A DNA stretch of 5,746 nt from Thioploca sp. Its GTDB lineage: Bacteria; Pseudomonadota; Gammaproteobacteria; Beggiatoales; Beggiatoaceae. A program made the translations under genes and the position numbers. Shown in pieces: positions 1-5,746 of this stretch; within the stretch, counting starts at the first letter, position 1, and each line of letters begins with the position of its first letter. A model generated the notes under the pieces. The model saw only the letters and a program-made list of their open reading frames with translations. It was not told the DNA's origin and ran no database searches. The stretch is from contig DRQV01000236.1 in the NCBI GenBank assembly GCA_011371325.1, positions 1-5,746 of the forward strand, in the 5' to 3' direction.

Positions 1-1467
1 AAGCTAATTTATCAGTATCGGTCAATAATTTTGGCATTTTTTGTAATCTTCTTACTTCTAATAATGGCATTGCATTATATTTTACAAATAAACTATAAAT
101 TAAATCGATCACATAAAAAATTAAGTAAAGAAATTGAAGAACGTTTACAAATTGAAGCACAACTTAATGATTCTTATGCAGTATTAAAACAACAAATAAC
201 TCAATCTGAAGTGACATTAGAACGATTGAAACGGATTGAAAAATATCATGAATTAACTTCTTTATTGATTACATATTTAAGACCCAAAGAATTATTACAA
301 AAAGCAATAAGTCGAATTGTTGAGCTAAGTAACAGTTTGGTCGGTGCTGTTTACTGTTATGATAAAAAAACCAAGCTACTTGAAGCTTCAGTTTTTCACG
401 GTATTGATGATGTTGCATTGAAAGATATTCAACTATTGACAAGCCTTCCAAATCAAGCTCTTAAAGAACGCAAAATCAAACATTATCGTATGGCTTCTGG
501 GGATGTTAAACTTAAAATTCAAACTGGATTAGGCGAAATATTTTGTCAAGAAATATTAATCCTTCCACTATATGCCAAGGATTCACCATTAGGAGTAGTA
601 ATTCTTGGCAGTTTATCTAATTTTCCGGTTGAAGATTTACCTTTCTTTAGTAATATGGCTGATCAAATTTCAGTATTATTGGATAATGCTTTGGTTGTAT
701 ATAAACTTGATGAACGCACTCATGAGTTATATGAAAAAAATGAATCGTTAATTTCACTTAATCAAGAAAAAAATGAGTTTTTAGGTATTGCTGCCCATGA
801 TTTAAAAAATCCGCTTTCGGCAATTATTGGCTACGCAGAAGAAATTGAAGAGCATTATGCTGAAATACCAAAAGAAGAACTTGTTCAGATTTCCAGTCTA
901 ATTAAAAAATCTTCAACCAATATGTTTAATTTAATAACTAAATTATTAGATGTAAATCAAATTGAATCTGGTAAAATTAGATTAGATTTAGCAAATGTGG
1001 ATATTTTGCCAGTTATTAAAAATACAACTGCATATTATACTAAAAAAGCTAAAGAAAAAAATATTAATTTATATTTTAATCAGACTGGAAATGATTTTCA
1101 TACCTATGTTGATGTAAATATAGTTGTCCAGATATTAGATAATATAATTTCCAATGCAATTAAATATTCGCCTTTAGGCAAAAATATTTATATTAATTTA
1201 ATTGAAAATCCAGAAAAAATTCATTGTGAAGTCAAAGATGAAGGTCAAGGTATAAGTGCAGAAGATCAAAAGAAATTATTTGGTAAATTTAACCGACTTA
1301 CTGCCAAACCAACTGGTGGAGAACATTCTACTGGTTTAGGCTTATTTATTGTTAAAAAATTAGTTGAAGCAATGAATGCTAAAATCTGGTGTGATAGCGA
1401 GTTAAACAAAGGCTCAACTTTTACTGTAGAATTTAAAAAATTTCTAGTAACGGGGAAATTTTCTTAA
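1..1467 (+). CDS. Membrane-anchored GAF-domain sensor histidine kinase, N-terminus missing (partial)
   Basis: This is the C-terminal 488 residues of a two-component sensor kinase, which would autophosphorylate on His and pass the phosphate to an unseen response regulator. The frame is open from base 1, and the TTG at 31 falls inside a membrane helix, so it is not the start. Numbering from base 1, residues 9-28 form a hydrophobic transmembrane segment followed by a basic stretch (NYKLNRSHKK), which places the rest in the cytoplasm. A coiled coil covers about 30-80, a GAF-like ligand or redox sensing domain about 82-230, and a signalling helix leads into HisKA. The H-box is HDLKNPL with phospho-acceptor H266 (bases 796-798). 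D267 and N270 fit the usual E/DxxT/N phosphatase motif. The HATPase domain has an intact N-box (N381, N385), G1 box DEGQG (D413), F-box (F427, F430) and G2 box GLGL (445-448), so it looks catalytically competent. The missing N-terminus probably holds a periplasmic sensor. The layout resembles kinases with a fused solute-binding domain, but that is a guess. Function as a histidine kinase is secure; the signal is unknown. Confidence 0.93.
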   Translation, partial: KLIYQYRSIILAFFVIFLLLIMALHYILQINYKLNRSHKKLSKEIEERLQIEAQLNDSYAVLKQQITQSEVTLERLKRIEKYHELTSLLITYLRPKELLQKAISRIVELSNSLVGAVYCYDKKTKLLEASVFHGIDDVALKDIQLLTSLPNQALKERKIKHYRMASGDVKLKIQTGLGEIFCQEILILPLYAKDSPLGVVILGSLSNFPVEDLPFFSNMADQISVLLDNALVVYKLDERTHELYEKNESLISLNQEKNEFLGIAAHDLKNPLSAIIGYAEEIEEHYAEIPKEELVQISSLIKKSSTNMFNLITKLLDVNQIESGKIRLDLANVDILPVIKNTTAYYTKKAKEKNINLYFNQTGNDFHTYVDVNIVVQILDNIISNAIKYSPLGKNIYINLIENPEKIHCEVKDEGQGISAEDQKKLFGKFNRLTAKPTGGEHSTGLGLFIVKKLVEAMNAKIWCDSELNKGSTFTVEFKKFLVTGKFS

Positions 1468-1480
1468 TTAAATAATTCTC

Positions 1481-1484
1481 AGGA
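1481..1484 (+). promoter_or_regulatory. Ribosome binding site of murB
   Basis: An AGGA core lies 8 bases before the ATG at 1493, inside the 25-base gap after the kinase stop codon. It is the best Shine-Dalgarno match near the possible starts and supports the ATG over a TTG at 1574 (codon 28). The gap is too short for a full promoter, so murB is probably read with the kinase gene or from a promoter inside it. Confidence 0.65.
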
Positions 1485-1492
1485 TAAAACTG

Positions 1493-2446
1493 ATGGAATC
1501 ATTACCGCAAAATAAGATTAAACATATACCTAAGATAAATAAAATATTTGCTAATCCATTTAACCCGGTTGGATTGCGAGGTATCTTACGTCATAATGAA
1601 CCTTTGTCTAAGCATACTTCATGGAGAGTTGGTGGGCCTGCACAATGGTTTTATGAACCAGCAGATATGGAAGATTTAATTCAATTTATACAACAGTTAC
1701 CAGCAGATATTCCAGTTTTTTGGTTAGGTTTAGGTAGTAACCTATTGATACGAGATGGTGGTATTAAAGGCGTAGTAATATTAACTTCTGGTTTATTAAA
1801 TGAAATAAAATTATTAGATAAGAATTGTATCTATGCAGAAGCTGGGGTAAGCTGTGCTAGATTAGCTCGATTTGCTGCTAAAGCTAATTTAACTGGAATT
1901 GAATTTTTAGCTGGAATTCCAGGCACTTTGGGAGGAGCATTAGCTATGAATGCTGGAGCTTGGGGAGGTGATACTTGGTCGGCAGTCAGAGGAGTAGAAA
2001 CTTTAGATCAATACGGCCAACGTCATCGACGACAAGTTACAGATTATGAAATTGGTTATCGTGATGTTAAAGGATTGAATAATGAATGGTTTATTACTGC
2101 TACCTTGCAACTATCTACTAATCCTAATAAAAATGGCTTGGAAAAAATTCAAGCGTTATTAAAACAACGCAATGCTAGTCAGCCAATTGGTTTGCCTAGT
2201 TGTGGTTCGGTATTTCGGAATCCACCTGGTAATTATGCAGCTCGTTTGATAGAACAAGCGGGTTGGAAAGGTTATCATAGAGGCGGTGCTTATGTATCAG
2301 AAAAACATACCAATTTTATTATTAGTACTGATTCTGCTACAGCTAATGACATTGAAAGTTTAATACTAGATATACAATCTTCAATACTAAAAATGTTTCA
2401 AATCAGTTTAATTTCAGAAGTTCGTATTGTTGGAAAATATAAATAG
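1493..2446 (+). CDS. murB: UDP-N-acetylenolpyruvoylglucosamine reductase (MurB), type II
   Basis: This cytoplasmic flavoenzyme uses NADPH and FAD to reduce UDP-GlcNAc-enolpyruvate to UDP-N-acetylmuramate, the second committed step of peptidoglycan precursor synthesis. The 317 residues cover the whole family length. The FAD-binding part shows NEPLSKHTSWRVGGPA (35-50), the LGLGSNLLIRDGG loop (78-90) and the GIEFLAGIPGTLGGALAMNAG region (135-155). The catalytic residues are visible: Y189-R190 in the GYRD segment, the proton donor S239 in PSCGSVFRNP, and E309 in SEVRIVG near the C-terminus. The compact C-terminal domain, without the inserted tyrosine loop of the E. coli enzyme, marks it as type II. 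The ATG has a good AGGA site. Residues 1-27 are a basic, poorly conserved-looking leader before the recognisable LRGILRHNEPL block, somewhat longer than I would expect. A TTG at codon 28 is a less likely start. The gene follows a histidine kinase by 25 bases rather than sitting next to murC and ddl, as it does in many proteobacterial division clusters. It appears intact and is probably the functional copy. Confidence 0.96.
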   Translation: MESLPQNKIKHIPKINKIFANPFNPVGLRGILRHNEPLSKHTSWRVGGPAQWFYEPADMEDLIQFIQQLPADIPVFWLGLGSNLLIRDGGIKGVVILTSGLLNEIKLLDKNCIYAEAGVSCARLARFAAKANLTGIEFLAGIPGTLGGALAMNAGAWGGDTWSAVRGVETLDQYGQRHRRQVTDYEIGYRDVKGLNNEWFITATLQLSTNPNKNGLEKIQALLKQRNASQPIGLPSCGSVFRNPPGNYAARLIEQAGWKGYHRGGAYVSEKHTNFIISTDSATANDIESLILDIQSSILKMFQISLISEVRIVGKYK

Positions 2447-2453
2447 ATTTATA
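2438..2453. repeat. Short AT-only inverted repeat across the murB stop codon
   Basis: TATAAAT and ATTTATA form a perfect 7-base inverted repeat around a 2-base centre (AG of the murB TAG stop). It spans the end of murB and most of the 15-base gap to the convergent kinase gene. It has no G:C pairs and no adjacent U-tract on either strand, so it does not look like an intrinsic terminator. In such AT-rich DNA it may well be chance. Confidence 0.3.
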
Positions 2454-2461
2454 CAAAACTA

Positions 2462-3580
2462 TTACATATTTGGTAACCTAACAGTTAAGATAGTGGTGTT
2501 TGTTTCATCTGAAATATCAAGATGGAGACTACCTTTTTGAGTTTCAGCCATTAATTTAGCAGAATAAGTTCCTAAGCCAGTACCACTGCTTTTACCCATG
2601 GTTACAAATTTATCGAAAAAATTATTGCGAATTGCTGCCGGAACAGTTCCCTGGTTACTGATTTTAATAATTGCCTCTTCTTCATTATCCAGAAAAATTT
2701 TAATAATAGAATTACTTGGTGAGGCTTCTAAAGCATTTTTGAACAAGTTAGCCAACATGGAATAACATAGCAAATATTCACCTTGAATAAAAAAACTACC
2801 TCCTGTGGTTATAGTTTTGCCATTTATTAAAATCTCCGTGGTTATATTTACAGTGTTCATATGAACCTTGGTCTCAGAGATAATTTTATTAAAAATTTCT
2901 ATGATATTAACTCGATCTGGACTATAACTATAAGTTCCAATTTCCATTTTGTATAGATCAAGCGAACTATTAATCATATCTAACATTTGATAACCAGCAA
3001 TTTCAATATTTTTCAAAATATTTTTATGTAATCCATCATCCAATTCATCTATCAATAATGAAGTTGCACTGATAATACCATTAAGTGGATTTTTAAGGTC
3101 ATGGCGAGTTATATGCCCAACATTTTCTCGTAATACTGCCATTTCTTCCAAATCAATATTTTTTTGTTCTAATTCATCGTAAGCTTTAGTTAATTTTTTA
3201 TAAGCAGACATCAATTTTAATTGAGTTTTTACTCTAGCTGATACAATTGATGGACTGATAGGTTTAGATATATAATCAACAGCCCCAAGTTCTAATCCTT
3301 TAGCTTCATCCATTTCACTATCCATGGCTGACACGAAAATAACTGGAATATATTTAGTAACTGAATTTTGTTTTAATTGTCTACATACCTCATAACCATC
3401 TATAACTGGCATTACAATATCTAGCAAAATTAAATCTGGAATTGGGTTAGTAATAGCCATATTTAATGCTGTTTTACCATTTTTAGCAACAAGTACTTCA
3501 TAATTAACTTTTAAAATATTTCCTAAAGTTTTAAGATTAACTGGTTCATCATCAACAATTAAAATTCTGTGTTTTATCAT
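2462..3580 (-). CDS. Soluble response-regulator/histidine kinase hybrid (REC-HisKA-HATPase)
   Basis: This 372-residue protein has a receiver domain in front of a kinase core and no membrane segment, so it should be a cytoplasmic kinase controlled by phosphorylation of its own REC. REC (4-120) has the acidic pair D10/D11, phospho-acceptor D54 in LLDIVMPVIDG, S84 and K106 in DYISKP: all the catalytic positions. A helical linker (about 120-152) leads to HisKA with H160 in TRHDLKNPLNG; D161 and N164 fit the phosphatase motif. The ATPase domain has N-box N278/N282, F-box FFDKF (321-325) and G2 box GTGLGTYSAKLM (333-344). Its G1 box reads SNQGTVP (308-314) where most kinases have DxGxG: the adenine-binding Asp is Asn309 and the second Gly is Val313. 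I recall relatives with a similar N-x-G-x-(V/I)-P box and GTGLGTYSA motif, so this may be a subfamily trait rather than decay. The ATG overlaps the stop of the upstream hybrid kinase (ATGA), and no clear ribosome site precedes it, pointing to coupled translation. There is no output domain. The kinase family is secure; the role is inferred. Confidence 0.92.
   Translation of the reverse strand: MIKHRILIVDDEPVNLKTLGNILKVNYEVLVAKNGKTALNMAITNPIPDLILLDIVMPVIDGYEVCRQLKQNSVTKYIPVIFVSAMDSEMDEAKGLELGAVDYISKPISPSIVSARVKTQLKLMSAYKKLTKAYDELEQKNIDLEEMAVLRENVGHITRHDLKNPLNGIISATSLLIDELDDGLHKNILKNIEIAGYQMLDMINSSLDLYKMEIGTYSYSPDRVNIIEIFNKIISETKVHMNTVNITTEILINGKTITTGGSFFIQGEYLLCYSMLANLFKNALEASPSNSIIKIFLDNEEEAIIKISNQGTVPAAIRNNFFDKFVTMGKSSGTGLGTYSAKLMAETQKGSLHLDISDETNTTILTVRLPNM
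3577..3580 (-). other. ATGA stop/start overlap between the two minus-strand kinases
   Basis: Read on the minus strand, the TGA stop of the large hybrid kinase (3579-3577) overlaps the ATG of the REC-HisKA-HATPase gene (3580-3578) by 4 bases in total. The 20 bases upstream of this ATG contain no good purine-rich Shine-Dalgarno core. This favours reinitiation by terminating ribosomes, giving linked amounts of the two proteins. Confidence 0.85.
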
Positions 3581-5746
3581 ATTATACTTGTATTTAGTAC
3601 GTCAGTGAGCTTAGTTATAGTTTCTTGAGCAGTAGCAAATTCAAAATTATTAACTTGTTTCTCTAAATCATAATAAAAACTTTGTAAGTCCTTGCCTAAA
3701 TTATGTTGAATATCAGGAAGTAAATCAGTAGCTTGAAAATTACCATTTTTTAATAAAGTGGTTAATTTAGCTAATAATTTTAATAAAATATCGGTATTTG
3801 TTTTAGTAAATTTAAGATGATCTATATTTATATCCGCTAAAACTTGCATAGTTGCTATTATATTGTCAGAAAATTGAGTTAGTAATTCTGGAGTAATTTT
3901 TTGTTCTGACCTAAGCATTAACTCCATATTTTTTGCGGTTCTATATATATTTTCAATTCCTAAGTTACCTGCTGCACCACCGACAGTATGCACTAAATAT
4001 ATAGCTTTTTCAAGTTTATTTTGTTGAATAGCATTATTAATTTCTTTTGTAATATCTTGAAAATCATTATAAAAATCTCGTAACAGCCGCTGATAAAGTT
4101 GTTGATTACCACATAACCTTTTTAAACCAGCTGTAGTATTAATTCCCATCAATTTATTAGTATCTATATTTACATCATTTGTAACAGTAGTATAATTTTT
4201 AGTAACTGTTCCAGCTACCCATTTTTCTAAAACAGTAAATAATAAATTATCATCGATAGGTTTACTGATATAATCATTCATACCAGCAGCTAGACATTTT
4301 TCCCGATCACCCCTCATAGCATTAGCAGTCATAGCAATAATAGGGATTTTAGTATAAGATTCTCTAATTAATTTAGTAGCCTCATAACCATCCATTTCTG
4401 GCATTTGAATATCCATTAATATAGCATCAAAATTATTATTTTTAACCATTTTCACAGCTTCTTTACCATTATTTGCAATACTAACAAATATTCCCTCTGA
4501 TTCTATAATTTCTTGAATAATTTGCTGATTGATTAAATTATCTTCTACCAATAAAATTTGAATACCATTTAGATTCTGAATTGGGGTAGTAACAGTATTA
4601 TTAGAAAAATCAGTTGATTCAGTTTGTATATTGAACCAGGCAGTGAAATTGAAAGTACTACCTTTATTTAATACAGAATTTACCCATATATCGCCTTGCA
4701 TCATTTTTGTAAGCTGTTTACAAATCGTTAATCCTAAACCAGTTCCACCAAATTCACGAGTAGTAGAACCATTAGCTTGAGTAAAAGCATCAAACAAAAC
4801 TGGAATAGTTTTAGCAGGAATACCAATCCCGGTATCTTGGATTATAAAATGTAATTTAATTCGTTCTTGTTCGGTTTGGATCAATTTAATGCTTAGAGTA
4901 ATAACTCCTTCGTTAGTAAATTTGACTGCATTATTAATTAGGTTAATTAAAATTTGCTTCAATCTTAGAGAATCACCAACTATATAATTTGGTACTTTTT
5001 CATCTAATTGTAAAAAAAATTCTAAATTTTTACTTTCAATTTTAGTACTTAATAAATCAGAAATTTCCTGCAATATAGTATGGAGAGAAAAAGACACTGT
5101 TTCTAATTCTAATTTACCAGCTTCAAATTTAGAAAAGTCCAGTATATCATTGATAATATCGAGTAAATTTTGAGAAGAAGATTTTATTTTTAATAAATAA
5201 TCTCGTTGTTTGGAATCTAGTTCTGTTTTTAAAGCTAATCTGGTTAAACCGATAATAGCATTCATCGGCGTACGAATTTCATGACTCATATTAGCTACAA
5301 ATTCACTTTTGGCATAATTTGCAGATTCCGCTATTTCTTTGGATTGTTGTAGTTCTGACTCTATTAATTTACGTTCAGCTATTTCATGACTTAATTGTTG
5401 GTTTTTTGCTTCCAATTCTTTAGTTCTTGCAATTACTTTTTGTTCTAATGACGCATTCAACATTTCAATTTCAATTTGATGTTTCTGAATTAATTTATCA
5501 TTGCTAAACAATTCAATTGCTTCATTAATTATTAAAAATAATTGCTCTCTGTCCCAAGGTTTAGCGATGTATCGATGTAAATTACCCCTATTGATGGTAT
5601 ATTTCATTTCTTCATTACCAACATGGCCTGATAATAAAATAGTTAAAGTAGCCGGAGATTTAATATGCAATTGTCGCATAACCTCATCCCCCTTCATACC
5701 AGGCATTAAATAATCCACAATTGCTATCGGTACTTCTATTTGTTCT
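3577..5746 (-). CDS. Multi-domain hybrid histidine kinase (REC-HisKA-HATPase-REC-Hpt), N-terminus missing (partial)
   Basis: This is a phosphorelay kinase of the BarA/ArcB-like hybrid class. The frame stays open to the right edge; the GTG at 5718 lies within the first receiver domain and is not a start. Residues are numbered from that GTG. The cut REC1 shows phospho-acceptor D2 in VDYLMPGMKG, S30, and K53 in RYIAKPW. A coiled coil (about 75-135) follows. HisKA has H146 in SHEIRTPMN. HATPase has N-box N259/N263, G1 box DTGIGIP (D295) and G2 box GGTGLGL (324-330). REC2 (386-500) has E392/D393, D436 in LMDIQMPEMDG, T464 and K487 in DYISKP. The Hpt domain (about 530-628) has H577 in VHTVGGAAGNLG; the Lys usual three residues after the His is Gly580. 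A helical tail (about 630-713) ends the protein, as in some relatives. No membrane segment is visible in this part, so it is probably cytoplasmic. It heads an overlapping gene pair with the REC-HisKA-HATPase gene, a plausible phosphate acceptor. The signal is unknown; the family is certain. Confidence 0.95.
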   Translation of the reverse strand, partial: EQIEVPIAIVDYLMPGMKGDEVMRQLHIKSPATLTILLSGHVGNEEMKYTINRGNLHRYIAKPWDREQLFLIINEAIELFSNDKLIQKHQIEIEMLNASLEQKVIARTKELEAKNQQLSHEIAERKLIESELQQSKEIAESANYAKSEFVANMSHEIRTPMNAIIGLTRLALKTELDSKQRDYLLKIKSSSQNLLDIINDILDFSKFEAGKLELETVSFSLHTILQEISDLLSTKIESKNLEFFLQLDEKVPNYIVGDSLRLKQILINLINNAVKFTNEGVITLSIKLIQTEQERIKLHFIIQDTGIGIPAKTIPVLFDAFTQANGSTTREFGGTGLGLTICKQLTKMMQGDIWVNSVLNKGSTFNFTAWFNIQTESTDFSNNTVTTPIQNLNGIQILLVEDNLINQQIIQEIIESEGIFVSIANNGKEAVKMVKNNNFDAILMDIQMPEMDGYEATKLIRESYTKIPIIAMTANAMRGDREKCLAAGMNDYISKPIDDNLLFTVLEKWVAGTVTKNYTTVTNDVNIDTNKLMGINTTAGLKRLCGNQQLYQRLLRDFYNDFQDITKEINNAIQQNKLEKAIYLVHTVGGAAGNLGIENIYRTAKNMELMLRSEQKITPELLTQFSDNIIATMQVLADINIDHLKFTKTNTDILLKLLAKLTTLLKNGNFQATDLLPDIQHNLGKDLQSFYYDLEKQVNNFEFATAQETITKLTDVLNTSII

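Noticed and set aside
31..33. TTG as start of the GAF kinase
   Set aside because: The frame is open to base 1 and the codon falls inside a transmembrane helix, so the gene must begin upstream.
269..451. 60-codon minus-strand open frame within the GAF kinase gene
   Set aside because: It lies wholly inside a well-supported gene on the other strand, has no recognisable motif, and is expected by chance.
330..570. Chromophore-binding (phytochrome or cyanobacteriochrome type) GAF, because of cysteines in the domain
   Set aside because: The cysteines are not in a recognisable bilin-attachment motif; a generic sensory GAF is the safer reading.
2438..2453. Bidirectional intrinsic terminator at the convergent junction
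   Set aside because: The stem is AT-only with a 2-base centre and has no U-tract, so it would be too unstable.
5501..5713. 70-codon plus-strand open frame opposite the first REC of the hybrid kinase
   Set aside because: It is the antisense of a clearly coding receiver domain, with no domain of its own.
5716..5718. GTG as start of the large hybrid kinase
   Set aside because: It would begin at the residue before the receiver phospho-acceptor segment; the upstream codons (reading EVPIAIV) continue the receiver strand, so the gene runs off the window.

Overview
The window is AT-rich (about one third G+C by eye) and almost fully coding. It holds four protein genes: two on the plus strand at the left and two on the minus strand at the right, with the two pairs converging near base 2450. 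Both ends cut through a gene. I see no RNA gene, mobile element, CRISPR array or long non-coding stretch; the only gaps are 25 bases (1468-1492) and 15 bases (2447-2461).

Left half, plus strand: the C-terminal part of a membrane-anchored GAF sensor histidine kinase (its N-terminus lies left of base 1), followed after 25 bases by a complete murB. MurB makes UDP-N-acetylmuramate for peptidoglycan. Right half, minus strand: a large hybrid kinase (REC-coiled coil-HisKA-HATPase-REC-Hpt, N-terminus beyond base 5746), whose stop codon overlaps by an ATGA junction the start of a second, soluble REC-HisKA-HATPase kinase.

The MurB is a type II enzyme with a GSVFRNPPG-type active site, which recalls beta/gammaproteobacterial sequences. 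Together with the multi-step hybrid kinases and the low G+C, this suggests a Gram-negative bacterium, perhaps an AT-rich gammaproteobacterium such as a Thiotrichales or Methylococcales relative. This placement rests on recall of family motifs, not on a search, and is tentative.

How the genes may work together: the two minus-strand genes are almost certainly co-expressed and carry all the parts of a phosphorelay (His to Asp to Hpt His, then possibly the REC of the second protein). No DNA-binding or enzymatic output domain is visible, so the relay target is elsewhere. The link between murB and the upstream kinase is probably only co-transcription. The region mostly looks like ordinary signalling and housekeeping genes. 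The points worth a second look are substitutions in otherwise conserved motifs (Asn for Asp in one ATP-binding G1 box, Gly for Lys next to the Hpt histidine), the unusual setting of murB, and the nearly absent spacer between the convergent operons.
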